From: Bacillota bacterium
GTDB taxonomy: Bacteria > Bacillota > Sulfobacillia > Sulfobacillales > Sulfobacillaceae
Length of the DNA: 33,737 nt
Assembly (NCBI GenBank): GCA_021797635.1
Contig: JAJZZI010000162.1
Span: 1,409 to 35,145, forward strand
Reading direction: 5' to 3'
The notes under the pieces: generated by a model
Told to the model about the DNA's origin: nothing
What the model saw: the letters and a program-made list of their open reading frames with translations, nothing else
Databases searched by the model: none
Shown: piece after piece, positions 10,016 to 19,396 of the stretch
Position numbering within the stretch: the stretch's first letter is position 1
Layout: the number at the start of each line of letters is the position of its first letter
Position numbers and translations under genes: made by a program

Positions 10016-12031
10016 CTAGGCCAATCCAAATAAGCCCAGCACACGATCGATTCCCCAGATGCCCACAAAGGGAATCACGATGCCCAGAACACCCCAGTTG
10101 AAGATATTTCTTGCGAGCATTTTGTCCGCCGCCTCAGCTCGGTATGTAACTCCCCGGATGGCAAAGGGAATCAATGCGGGAATGATCAAGGCGTTGAAAA
10201 TGAGCGCCGACAAGATGGCTCCATGGGGCGTCTTAAGCCCCATGATATTGAGCTTCGAGAGCACGCTTAAGGTGGGCACGGCGGCGAACATGGCAGGGAT
10301 AATGGCAAAGTACTTGGCCACGTCGTTGGCGATGGAAAACGTGGTCAAGGCCCCCCGAGTGATTAAGAGTTGCTTTCCCACCATGACCACGTCCAAAAGC
10401 TTGGTCGGGTTGGACTCTAGGTCAATCATGTTGCCCGCTTCTTTGGCCGCCATGGTGCCCGTATTCATGGCCAGCCCGACATCGGCTTGCGCGAGCGCCG
10501 GTGCATCATTCGTACCGTCGCCCGTCATCGCCACCAGCTTGCCTTCCGACTGTTCGCGCTTGATGGTCTCAATTTTGTCTTCGGGCTTGAGCTCGGCGAT
10601 AAAATCGTCAACCCCCGCCTCTTGCGCAATGACCGCCGCCGTGATGCGATTATCTCCGGTGGCCATGACCGTGCGAATGCCCATCCTGCGAAAGTCGTCG
10701 AAACGTTCCTTGAGGCCAGATTTGACAATATCCTTGAGGCGAATCACGCCCAGGGCGCGCCCGTCGATTTCGACGGCAAGCGGCGTCCCACCTTCCCCGG
10801 CAACCGCCTCGGCTAGCTTCTCCAGCTCGGGTCGCTTTTCTGCACTGGAAATTTCGACAATGGCACTTATCGCCCCCTTTCGGATTTGACGGCCGTCCGC
10901 CAGGTCAATGCCGCTCATCCGGGTATGCGCAGAAAAGGGCACGGCTTCGCCTTCGACCAGGGGCAGCGCCTCTAAATGCAGCACGTCTTTGGCCAGCTCG
11001 ACGACCGACCGTCCCTCGGGGGTGCTATCGGACAGCGAAGCGAGTAGTGCCGCTTCGGCCACCTCCTCGACCCGGACGGACGTTACGGGCATAAACTCGG
11101 TGGCCATACGATTGCCAATGGTAATTGTGCCCGTCTTGTCCAAGATGATGGTGTCGATATCGCCCGCCGCCTCGACGGCACGACCGCTCTTGGCCACCAC
11201 GTCAACCTGCGCCACGCGATTCATCCCCGCAATCCCAATGGCGGAGAGTAGAGCACCAATCGTCGTAGGGATGAGACAGACCAAAAGGGCCACCATGGTC
11301 GTGGTATCGGTGGCGTGGGGACCATAATATCGAGCCTGAGGCACTAAGGTGACGACCACCAAGAGAAAGATCAGGGTCAATACCCCCAAGAGGGCGGATA
11401 GAGCGATTTCATTGGGCGTCTTTTGGCGGCTGGCGCCCTCCACCAGGGCAATCATGCGGTCTAAGAAGGTTTGCCCAGGATTCGTCGTAATCCGCACGAC
11501 CAACTGGTCAGAGAGCAGTCGGGTGCCCCCAGTGACGCTGTCGCCCGTGGCCTTAATCACCGGAGCAGATTCTCCGGTGATGGTTGATTCGTCCACTGAG
11601 CCCACGCCTTCGACCACTTCTCCGTCGCTAGGAATGACATCGTCCGGTTCTACCAACACCCGCATGCCCATGGTCAGTTCCTCGGAAGACACCCATTCCC
11701 AAGCGCCGTCGCCTTTCAAGCGCTTGGCTCGAGTACTGGACTTGGTCCGTCGCAAAAAATCTGCCTGGGCACGGCCACGGGCCTCGGCGTAGGACTCCGC
11801 GAAGGTGGCGAACAAGATGGTGAAGAAGAGTACGATGGTTACCAGAAGTTCGTATTGAAATGCCGCTTTGCCAATGGATCCGATGGTAAAAATCAAGGTG
11901 ACCACGGTGCCAATCTCGACCACAAACATGACGGGATTACGGACCATCTCGACGGGATTGAGCTTGGCAAAGGTATCCTTCAATACCTGCATAAAATATG
12001 AGCTATCCATCGTATGCGACATGGCTGTCAT
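10016..12031 (-). CDS. kdpB: K+-transporting P-type ATPase subunit B (copy 1)
   Basis: 671 aa; [36 protein letters not shown] motifs of KdpB. Confidence 0.97.
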   Translation of the reverse strand: MTAMSHTMDSSYFMQVLKDTFAKLNPVEMVRNPVMFVVEIGTVVTLIFTIGSIGKAAFQYELLVTIVLFFTILFATFAESYAEARGRAQADFLRRTKSSTRAKRLKGDGAWEWVSSEELTMGMRVLVEPDDVIPSDGEVVEGVGSVDESTITGESAPVIKATGDSVTGGTRLLSDQLVVRITTNPGQTFLDRMIALVEGASRQKTPNEIALSALLGVLTLIFLLVVVTLVPQARYYGPHATDTTTMVALLVCLIPTTIGALLSAIGIAGMNRVAQVDVVAKSGRAVEAAGDIDTIILDKTGTITIGNRMATEFMPVTSVRVEEVAEAALLASLSDSTPEGRSVVELAKDVLHLEALPLVEGEAVPFSAHTRMSGIDLADGRQIRKGAISAIVEISSAEKRPELEKLAEAVAGEGGTPLAVEIDGRALGVIRLKDIVKSGLKERFDDFRRMGIRTVMATGDNRITAAVIAQEAGVDDFIAELKPEDKIETIKREQSEGKLVAMTGDGTNDAPALAQADVGLAMNTGTMAAKEAGNMIDLESNPTKLLDVVMVGKQLLITRGALTTFSIANDVAKYFAIIPAMFAAVPTLSVLSKLNIMGLKTPHGAILSALIFNALIIPALIPFAIRGVTYRAEAADKMLARNIFNWGVLGIVIPFVGIWGIDRVLGLFGLA

Positions 12032-12057
12032 AAACGTATAAACCTCCCTCTACCGAC

Positions 12058-13752
12058 CTAAAATAGGTGATGCGCGAGCAAAAGATAGTGCTCGGCCAAG
12101 GGACCCAGTGCCATCACGGGAAAGAAGGTGAGCGCATTGAGAACCACGACGGAGCCAGCCAAGATGCCACCAAACAGGATGCCCTCAGTGCGCATCGTGC
12201 CCGATGAGGCGGGCACCGAGCGTTTCTTTAACAGTGATTCGGCCAGCAAGAACATCGCCATCACCGAGGCAAAGCGACCAATCACGGTAATGATGCCGAT
12301 GGTCACCTCGTAATAGGGCAGCGCGGCACCGAGCCCGCCCAGCGCCGAGCCGTTATTGGCGGCACCGGAGGTAATTCCGTATAAAATTTCAGCAAACCCC
12401 TGGGGTCCGGGATTAAACACTCCCTTGAGGCCCGCGGGGAGCGCCACCGAGAGGGCCGTCCCTACTAAGATCAGGAAGGGGTGCAGCAAAAACGCAATCG
12501 AGGCCAGCGACACCTCCCGGGCCTCGATTTTCTTGCCCAAAAATTCCGGCGTGCGGCCCACCATGAGACCCATGATGAACACGGTGATCACCACCAACAT
12601 GAGCATGTTGAGCAGCCCCACGCCCTTGCCCCCGAACACCAGGTTCAAAAACATGGCCGAAAAATAGGCCAGCTGAGTGATGGGCAGCGCGCTATCATGT
12701 GCGCTGGCCACGGAGCCCGTGGTAAACGACATCGTCGAGGTTTCAAAGGCTGCCGTGCCGCCGGTGCCAAAAACCAGTTCCGTGCCCACGCGATAGATAT
12801 GTCCATGAAGGCCTAGCGCGTTAATCACCGGATCGCCGAGTTCCATCGGAAAGTACACCATGGCGCCAATGGCTAAATACATTAGTCCGGCCACCGAGAT
12901 TAAGGTCCACGCCATTTTTCGCTTCCCGGTCATGACGCCTAACGTGTAAAAAAAGGCGACGGGTAAAAGGCCCATCATAATCACTTGAAAGAGATTACTT
13001 AGCGCCGTAGGATTTTCCAATGGGTTGGCACTGTTGGCATTGGTAAAGCCACCGCCGTTGGTTCCCAAGTGCTCGATAGCTTCCCAACTGGCCATAGGAC
13101 CTCGAGGCACGACTTGAGTGCTGCCCGTAATGGTATGGATGTGAAGATAGGCCCCCAACGTTTCCGGAACCCCTTGCCACACCATGAGGATGGCGAAAAC
13201 CACGGAGAGTGGCAACAACACGCGGGTACACATGAGAACCAAGTCCACGAAAAAATTGCCCATCTTCTTCCCCGACAGGGCACGAATAAACGCAATCGCC
13301 ATGGTCCCGCCAACGGCCGGGGTAACAAATTGCAGAAATTCCAAGTTGCCAAACTGCGAAAAGAGGGACATCGTATTTTCACCGCTGTATGCCTGCCAGT
13401 TCGTATTCGTACCAAAACTCGTAGCGGTATTGAAGGCGAGCTGAGGATTGACGGCGGGCATGTGCTGGGGATTGAAGGGCAACTGCCCCTGCAGACGGAG
13501 GAGGACGTAGGAAAGCACAATCCAGGCAAAATTAGTCAGGATCAAGGCGACCCCGTATTGCCTGGCCGTCATCGACGCCGACGGGTCGATGCCAAACATA
13601 CGAAAGACGCCATGCTCAAGGGGTCGCAAAGGTTTGTCTAAAAAGGTGGGTTCAAACGAAAACACGCTTGCTATATAGGTTCCGAGGGGTTTTAGCGTAA
13701 CCAAAAAGACGCCCACAACCACCACCCACACCGCTACCGTCTGCAGCGACAA
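12058..13752 (-). CDS. kdpA: K+-transporting ATPase subunit A (copy 1)
   Basis: 564 aa; KdpA pore-loop motifs TNTNWQAYSGENTMS, GTNGGGFTNANSANPLENPT, GAANNGSALGG. Confidence 0.97.
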   Translation of the reverse strand: MSLQTVAVWVVVVGVFLVTLKPLGTYIASVFSFEPTFLDKPLRPLEHGVFRMFGIDPSASMTARQYGVALILTNFAWIVLSYVLLRLQGQLPFNPQHMPAVNPQLAFNTATSFGTNTNWQAYSGENTMSLFSQFGNLEFLQFVTPAVGGTMAIAFIRALSGKKMGNFFVDLVLMCTRVLLPLSVVFAILMVWQGVPETLGAYLHIHTITGSTQVVPRGPMASWEAIEHLGTNGGGFTNANSANPLENPTALSNLFQVIMMGLLPVAFFYTLGVMTGKRKMAWTLISVAGLMYLAIGAMVYFPMELGDPVINALGLHGHIYRVGTELVFGTGGTAAFETSTMSFTTGSVASAHDSALPITQLAYFSAMFLNLVFGGKGVGLLNMLMLVVITVFIMGLMVGRTPEFLGKKIEAREVSLASIAFLLHPFLILVGTALSVALPAGLKGVFNPGPQGFAEILYGITSGAANNGSALGGLGAALPYYEVTIGIITVIGRFASVMAMFLLAESLLKKRSVPASSGTMRTEGILFGGILAGSVVVLNALTFFPVMALGPLAEHYLLLAHHLF

Positions 13753-13782
13753 AAAATCATCTCCTCTGGATACCCGGATACG

Positions 13783-13866
13783 CTAGAATTTCTCAGGGCG
13801 AATAATGACGTACACCAAGTAAATGCTGACGGCCACCGCGAGGCCAAGCAATACCGCGCCTTCCAC
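13783..13866 (-). CDS. kdpF: KdpF-like small membrane protein (copy 1)
   Basis: GTG start at 13866; (M)EGAVLLGLAVAVSIYLVYVIIRPEKF* (27 aa), single TM helix with C-terminal RPEKF typical of KdpF; just upstream of kdpA1. The track ORF 13783-13992 probably over-extends the start. Confidence 0.8.
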   Translation of the reverse strand: MEGAVLLGLAVAVSIYLVYVIIRPEKF

Positions 13867-13886
13867 GACATGCCCCCCTATTGCGC

Positions 13887-13970
13887 CTAAAGGCGCGCCA
13901 AATAGTGCAGCAAGGCCAAGAGCATACTCATCAGAGCCACAATCAGCCCCAGCAGTTCGATGTCTAACAT
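13887..13970 (-). CDS. Uncalled small hydrophobic ORF upstream of kdpF1 (27 aa)
   Basis: ATG at 13970: MLDIELLGLIVALMSMLLALLHYLARL*. Single predicted TM helix; immediately upstream of kdpF1, in a different frame from the track ORF. Confidence 0.5.
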   Translation of the reverse strand: MLDIELLGLIVALMSMLLALLHYLARL

Positions 13971-14168
13971 CGGCCTCAACCTCCATCAACAACGTAACCC
14001 TGACCTAGTATCGGCATTTATCCCCAAAAAAGTCTATGCGTTTTGTCGTATCCGGAAGATGGGGCGGTTTTTCGTGCCAACGGCCATTAGTCGCCAAAAG
14101 AATACTTGATTTCAGGCCCTGAAGGGACCCCTAAAACGTCGACGGATCCTGGGCCCTGTCGGGCATGA

Positions 14169-14202
14169 AAGAGCGGTCAGAGCCATGGCTCTGACCGCTC
14201 TT
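14169..14202. terminator. 34-nt perfect palindrome, probable terminator after kdpF2
   Basis: AAGAGCGGTCAGAGCCATGGCTCTGACCGCTCTT is identical to its reverse complement; it lies just past the kdpF2 stop on the minus strand, followed only by TTTC. Confidence 0.55.
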
Positions 14203-14225
14203 GGCGAAACCCCATATGGGCAGGG

Positions 14226-14312
14226 TTACAGCTTCTCAGGATAGAGAAGCGCATAGAAAAGATAAAACACCGACAAGAGGCCGACAATGCCTCCAATGAC
14301 CATCTCGGTCAC
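14226..14312 (-). CDS. kdpF: KdpF-like small membrane protein (copy 2)
   Basis: GTG start at 14312: (M)TEMVIGGIVGLLSVFYLFYALLYPEKL* (28 aa); TM helix plus YPEKL tail like KdpF. The start GTG overlaps the upstream sORF stop (GTGA). Confidence 0.75.
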   Translation of the reverse strand: MTEMVIGGIVGLLSVFYLFYALLYPEKL

Positions 14313-14434
14313 GACTCTCCACCCCTTCCCCTGGTTCGCATTTGCTGCCTTAAGAGGCGATCGCAGTAGCGTATATACGCTTCGCAGCCAAAGAAAAACA
14401 ACACACAAACCCCCACGCCGGCAACGTCCAACAT
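14309..14434 (-). CDS. Uncalled small ORF upstream of kdpF2 (41 aa)
   Basis: ATG at 14434 with upstream GGGGG; MLDVAGVGVCVLFFFGCEAYIRYCDRLLRQQMRTRGRGGES*; stop TGA overlaps the kdpF2 GTG start. Confidence 0.5.
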   Translation of the reverse strand: MLDVAGVGVCVLFFFGCEAYIRYCDRLLRQQMRTRGRGGES

Positions 14435-14461
14435 CACGATAACCCCCTTACCCGACGACGT

Positions 14462-15040
14462 CTAACTCCGATGGTGTATGAGATGTAGCAGCGCCAAGTT
14501 GATCTCCAAGACATTTACGTAAGAATTTCCGTACATGCCCAGAAAACGGCCAACCGTGTGGGTCGCCACTAAATGACGAACTGAAGACAGGGGCAAGCCA
14601 TTTAGGCGGGCGACCCGTGGTGCTTGAAAGTAGGCGGCAGCGACACTGATGTCAGGGTCCAAGCCGCTGTCCGAACTCTCGACCAGGTCAACGGGCACCT
14701 GGCTCGGCTTTACGCCGGGATTGGTCTTTAGAATATAGGCCATGTTGGCCTGGACTTCCTTGATCAACGCCGGATTGGTCGGCCCATAGTTGCTGGCCGT
14801 TGACGCAGCCGCGTTATACCCGGCAGCCGATGGTCGGCCGTCAAAGAACTTCGGGCTGGTAAAGGATTGCCCAATGAGCTTGGAGCCGATCACCCGCCCA
14901 TGATAGTGGACTAGGCTGCCATTGGCCTGATACGGAAAGAGGAGTTGGGATATCCCGGTCACCACTGCCGCGTACACGACGACGGTCAGGATGCCCAGCA
15001 ACACCAACATCCGAATTGATGTCCACAGATGTTTGATCAC
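14462..15040 (-). CDS. kdpC: K+-transporting ATPase subunit C (copy 2)
   Basis: 192 aa; QLLFPYQANGSL, FFDGRPSA, SGLDPDISVAAAYFQAPRVARLN. Confidence 0.95.
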   Translation of the reverse strand: MIKHLWTSIRMLVLLGILTVVVYAAVVTGISQLLFPYQANGSLVHYHGRVIGSKLIGQSFTSPKFFDGRPSAAGYNAAASTASNYGPTNPALIKEVQANMAYILKTNPGVKPSQVPVDLVESSDSGLDPDISVAAAYFQAPRVARLNGLPLSSVRHLVATHTVGRFLGMYGNSYVNVLEINLALLHLIHHRS

Positions 15041-15063
15041 TTTTGCTTCCCTCCTCGCCTCGT

Positions 15064-17124
15064 TTATGCGTGCAGCGACACTAGATGAAGGGCGGTCACC
15101 AGTAAATCGATGAGTTTAATGCCCACAAACGGCAGCACCAGCCCGCCTAAACCGTATATAAAGAGGTTATTGCGCAAAATGGTAGCTGCCCCGACCGGCT
15201 TGTAGCGCACCCCTCTAAGGGCCAGCGGAATTAAGAGCGGGATGATGATGGCATTGAAAATCACAGCGGAGAGCACTGCCGATTCGGGTGAGGTCAGGTG
15301 CATCACGTTGAGTGCCTGCAATCCTGGAAACACCACCACGAACATGGCCGGGATGATGGCAAAATACTTAGCCACGTCATTGGCCACCGAAAACGTCGTC
15401 ATGGCTCCGCGGGTAATCAAGATTTGCTTGCCAATCTCTACGATGTCCAGCAGCTTGGTCGGATTCGAATCCAAGTCAACCATGTTTCCCGCTTCGCGAG
15501 CAGCCTGCGTGCCAGAGTTCATAGCCACCGCCACATCCGCCTGAGCCAATGCCGGCGCGTCGTTGGTACCGTCCCCGACCATACCCACCAAATAACCTTC
15601 GGCCTGCTCCTTTTGGATGTAGCCGAGCTTGGTCTCGGGCGTGGCCTGCGCTAAGAACTCGTCGACACCCACTTCTTTGGCAATGGTCTCGGCAGTAATG
15701 GGATTGTCTCCCGTAATCATCACCGTCCGGATGCCGGCCGCGCGCAGCGAACTTAAGCGCTCGCTGATTCCCGGTTTGACCACATCTTTTAAGTAGATGA
15801 CACCGAGCGTGCGACGCCCTTCTGCGACCACTAAGGGAGTGCCACCCAACTTACCAATCCGAGTGACCACCTCGTCAAGCTGCTTAGTCGGCACGGTACC
15901 GCCGCATTCCTCCACAAACGCAGGCACCGCTTTGCTCGAACCCTTGCGAATCTGCCGACTATCCATATCGATGCCGGACATTTGCGTCTGGGCCGAAAAC
16001 TCATGGAAATTCGCTCCTACGAGGTCGCGCTCCGTGGTTTCGAAGCCAAATCGATCACGGGCCAAGGCTACGATGGATCGCCCTTCCGGAGTTTCATCAC
16101 TAAGCGAAGACAAAAGCGCCATTTCTCCAAGCTCCCGCTCGTCCACGCCCTCCATCGGGATAAATTCAGTCGCCATACGATTGCCGATGGTGAGCGTCCC
16201 CGTCTTATCCAGCAAGATCACGTTGACATCACCGGCGGCCTCGATGGCTCGGCCCGACATCGCCAGCACGTTTTTCTTAAGTAAGCGGTTCATGCCCGAA
16301 ATGCCAATGGCGGACATCAAACCGCCAATCGTCGTCGGTATCAGACAGACCAACAGCGCAATTAAAATAGTCACCGAGACGGTATTCCCAGAAAAGACGG
16401 CGAAGGGCTCGATGGTCAGCACCACGACCACAAAGATCAGCGTCAGTCCTGCCAGCAAGATGGCCAACGCTATCTCATTGGGAGTCTTCTGCCGTGCGGC
16501 GCCCTCAATCAAGCTAATCATCCGGTCTAAGAAGGTCTCGCCCGGATTGGCCGTGATTTCTACGGTAATCTGGTCGGAGAGTACCCGCGTACCCCCGGTA
16601 ACGGTATTGGTATCGCCGCCAGCGGCCCGAATCACGGGCGCCGATTCTCCCGTGATCGCCGACTCATCGATCGAGGCGGCGCCTTCGATGATGATGCCGT
16701 CACTCGGCACGATCTCGCCGGCAGCAATCATCACGCGATCGCCCTTTCTCAATTCGGTGCCGGCGACCTTGGTTAGCGTTCCGTCCGCACCGATTTTTGA
16801 GGCCATGGTGTCCGTTCGGGTACTACGCAAGGCCTGGGCCTGTGCCCGCCCACGACCCTCGGCAATGGCTTCCGCAAAGTTTGCAAACAGCACCGTAAGC
16901 CAAAGCCAAATGGCAATTTGCAACGTGAAATTAAATAGACCGGCCTTGCCCTCAATCAAGAGTCGAACGGCGTCGAGCGTCGTGAAGACGCTACCCACCT
17001 CGACCACGAACATCACCGGGTTGTGCATCATCCACCGCGGGTTAAGCTTCCTAAACGCATCTCCAATGGCCCGTGTCAACGGTATGCCAACGGTACCCTG
17101 CGGGTTGAGTGGTTGTGCTGCCAC
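15064..17124 (-). CDS. kdpB: K+-transporting P-type ATPase subunit B (copy 2)
   Basis: 686 aa; [60 protein letters not shown]. Confidence 0.97.
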   Translation of the reverse strand: MAAQPLNPQGTVGIPLTRAIGDAFRKLNPRWMMHNPVMFVVEVGSVFTTLDAVRLLIEGKAGLFNFTLQIAIWLWLTVLFANFAEAIAEGRGRAQAQALRSTRTDTMASKIGADGTLTKVAGTELRKGDRVMIAAGEIVPSDGIIIEGAASIDESAITGESAPVIRAAGGDTNTVTGGTRVLSDQITVEITANPGETFLDRMISLIEGAARQKTPNEIALAILLAGLTLIFVVVVLTIEPFAVFSGNTVSVTILIALLVCLIPTTIGGLMSAIGISGMNRLLKKNVLAMSGRAIEAAGDVNVILLDKTGTLTIGNRMATEFIPMEGVDERELGEMALLSSLSDETPEGRSIVALARDRFGFETTERDLVGANFHEFSAQTQMSGIDMDSRQIRKGSSKAVPAFVEECGGTVPTKQLDEVVTRIGKLGGTPLVVAEGRRTLGVIYLKDVVKPGISERLSSLRAAGIRTVMITGDNPITAETIAKEVGVDEFLAQATPETKLGYIQKEQAEGYLVGMVGDGTNDAPALAQADVAVAMNSGTQAAREAGNMVDLDSNPTKLLDIVEIGKQILITRGAMTTFSVANDVAKYFAIIPAMFVVVFPGLQALNVMHLTSPESAVLSAVIFNAIIIPLLIPLALRGVRYKPVGAATILRNNLFIYGLGGLVLPFVGIKLIDLLVTALHLVSLHA

Positions 17125-18864
17125 TTAGGCCCCTCCTCCTCCAAACAGATGTCCCGACCACAAGGCGAAGTGTTCGGCCAACGGACCCAACGACAGCGCC
17201 GGAAAGAACACCAAGGCCCCTACGATGACCACCGTGGCAATCAAAAGTCCGCCAAACAAAAAGCCATGCGTGGGAAAGGTCCCGGCACTTTCCGGTACCG
17301 ATTGCTTTTGGACCAGAGAACCGGCAATCGCTAGGGCCGGAATATACATTGCGAACCGCCCAAAGAGCATCGCCAAGCCTACGGTCCAGGTATAGAAGGG
17401 AGCAGCAGCATCGAGGCCACCAAAGGCAGATCCGTTGTTGCCCACACCGGACGAGTAGGCATAAAGCACCTCGGACAAACCATGCGGCCCGGGGTTGTAA
17501 ATACCCGCAAGCCCTCCGTGGCTTGTAACCGCCCAGGCGGAAAATCCTAGGATCACAAAGGTAGGCACAATCATGGCCAACACGGCCATCTTGACCTCGT
17601 AAGACCCAATCTTCTTACCAAGGTACTCGGGAGTACGCCCGACCATAAGCCCAGCCAAAAAGACGGCCAAAACGGCAAACGCGAGCATTCCCAACAGCCC
17701 CACGCCCCAGGCTCCGATGATGACTTCTCCGCTCATCATTTGCCAAAGGGTAATCAGTCCGCCGATGGGCATCAAGCTATCATTGGCTGCTGCCGTCGAT
17801 CCCCAAGAGACGGCCGTCGTCGACGACTCAAATAGGGAGGACAAGGCGGGGCCAAAACGCACCTCTTTGCCTTCCATGTTGGGCCCGTGGATTCCGACCA
17901 GGTGATTCAAAATGGGGTTACCCAGGGCTTCGGCGTGATAAAGGACCAAGGTTCCGCCAAGAAACATGACTAACATCGCGCCCAAAATCGTCCATCCCTG
18001 ACGCGTGTCCTTGACCACCTTGCCAAAGTAGTAGGTCAGGCCCACAGGAATGGAAAAGCCTAAGACCATTTGAAACATGAGTGATGCCGCCGTGGCCGTC
18101 TCATAGGGATGGCCGGCGTTCATGTTAAAGAAACCTCCGCCGTTATCACCTAGCTGCATGATGGAGTTCATCATGCCTACGGGTCCCTGTGCTATCGTCT
18201 GAATGCCGCCCTGAAGGGTATGGGCGGTGACATAGGTGCCCCAGTTTTGCGGATTTCCCAGGCCCACTAAGACGATGGCCCCAATAAACGCCATCGGCAA
18301 GCTGACCCATAGTAGCGTGCGCACCAGATCCACCCAAAAGTTGCCCAGGGTATTGGCGTTCTTGCGGGTCAATCCACGAATGAAGGCCAACACCATAGCC
18401 AGACCGGAAATGGGAGACAAAAACTGCTGCATCATCAACATCGCTTGCGAGGCATAGCTCATGGTGCTCTCACCACCATAGGCCTGCCAGTTGGTATTGG
18501 TGGTAAAGCTAACCCCCGTGTTAAACGCTAGATGGGGTCCCACGTCCTTCATATGCATGGGATTGAAGGGCAAGGCTCCTTGAATGCGCAAGGCAATGTA
18601 AAGGACAATAAAGCCGACTAAGTTAAAGGCCAATAGTGCGATGAAGTACTCGGTCCAGCGCATTTCGTGGTCTTCGTTCACACCGGTCCATCGGTAGATC
18701 ACCCGTTCAACAGGACGAATTGCCGGATCGAACCAGGTTTTACGCCGATCATAGACCGCATAGAGATAAAGCCCCATGGGCTTGGCCATTACAACCAGAA
18801 ATGCCGTAAAGACCAAGATGCCTAGGACGCCCGGAACGGTCACGCGTGTCACCTCTTTCTTCAA
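17125..18864 (-). CDS. kdpA: K+-transporting ATPase subunit A (copy 2)
   Basis: 579 aa; TNTNWQAYGGESTMS, GDNGGGFFNMNAGHPYETAT, GVGNNGSAFGG. The true start may be the GTG at 18843 (MTVPGVLG...), preceded by AGAGGTG. Confidence 0.97.
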   Translation of the reverse strand: MKKEVTRVTVPGVLGILVFTAFLVVMAKPMGLYLYAVYDRRKTWFDPAIRPVERVIYRWTGVNEDHEMRWTEYFIALLAFNLVGFIVLYIALRIQGALPFNPMHMKDVGPHLAFNTGVSFTTNTNWQAYGGESTMSYASQAMLMMQQFLSPISGLAMVLAFIRGLTRKNANTLGNFWVDLVRTLLWVSLPMAFIGAIVLVGLGNPQNWGTYVTAHTLQGGIQTIAQGPVGMMNSIMQLGDNGGGFFNMNAGHPYETATAASLMFQMVLGFSIPVGLTYYFGKVVKDTRQGWTILGAMLVMFLGGTLVLYHAEALGNPILNHLVGIHGPNMEGKEVRFGPALSSLFESSTTAVSWGSTAAANDSLMPIGGLITLWQMMSGEVIIGAWGVGLLGMLAFAVLAVFLAGLMVGRTPEYLGKKIGSYEVKMAVLAMIVPTFVILGFSAWAVTSHGGLAGIYNPGPHGLSEVLYAYSSGVGNNGSAFGGLDAAAPFYTWTVGLAMLFGRFAMYIPALAIAGSLVQKQSVPESAGTFPTHGFLFGGLLIATVVIVGALVFFPALSLGPLAEHFALWSGHLFGGGGA

Positions 18865-18932
18865 ATAGCTGCAAATACCATGGAGAGTTTACCTCAGCGG
18901 TGAAATTGTCACCATAAACAGAGCAACTATTC

Positions 18933-18963
18933 ATGTAAATAATATGTAAAAATGTCATGTAAA
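18933..18963 (-). promoter_or_regulatory. Three direct repeats TTTACAT upstream of kdpA2 (putative KdpE-type operator)
   Basis: Minus strand TTTACATgacattTTTACATattaTTTACAT; plus ATGTAAA at 18933-18939, 18944-18950 and 18957-18963 (11- and 13-bp periodicity). Confidence 0.5.
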
Positions 18964-19396
18964 GGGGCCGAGAAACGGCGACGGGCAAAAGTCCGGGAAG
19001 GCGGCCGGCATGCCCGCGCGGATGCGAAAGCCACGGCACCCCGACTGGCCGATCCGTAGTTTTGCCAATGCTGGCCGTTCATTTGCGGGTGGGAAGCGGC
19101 TTTCGAGCGTCGTCTAAAGCAATGCGGCCAGCGATCCTACGGCGGTCAGGCTGATTTTTACAAAAATTTCACAATCGCTACCGCCCGGTTAAGCCTGGTG
19201 CAAAAGGTCGCTCCCTCTCCTTTTTACGGGCTTTCAAGCAACAGAGGGACCCATGTGGCTAAACGGTCGTCCCCTTCGAAGGTCTTGCCCAAAAAAGGGA
19301 GAACAGCAATCCTCACGTTGGCGGCATCCTGATATCAAACCGAGCCCTCCATCAAAAAGACGACGGCGTTAATTCTTGCTTTCTGATTTTTCCCAT

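Noticed and set aside
10059-11792. Plus-strand ORFs (276, 139 and 147 aa) antisense to kdpB1
   Set aside because: Same reason: shadow ORFs of kdpB1 with no domain resemblance.
13971-14168. Possible c-di-AMP (ydaO) riboswitch before kdpF1
   Set aside because: A K+ transporter leader would be a natural place for it, but I could not identify the conserved ydaO core by eye; it needs an Infernal search.
15797-17128. 443-aa plus-strand ORF antisense to kdpB2
   Set aside because: It lies wholly opposite an unambiguous kdpB with conserved motifs; the low-complexity Ser/Pro/Thr-rich translation is typical of the reverse strand of GC-rich coding DNA.
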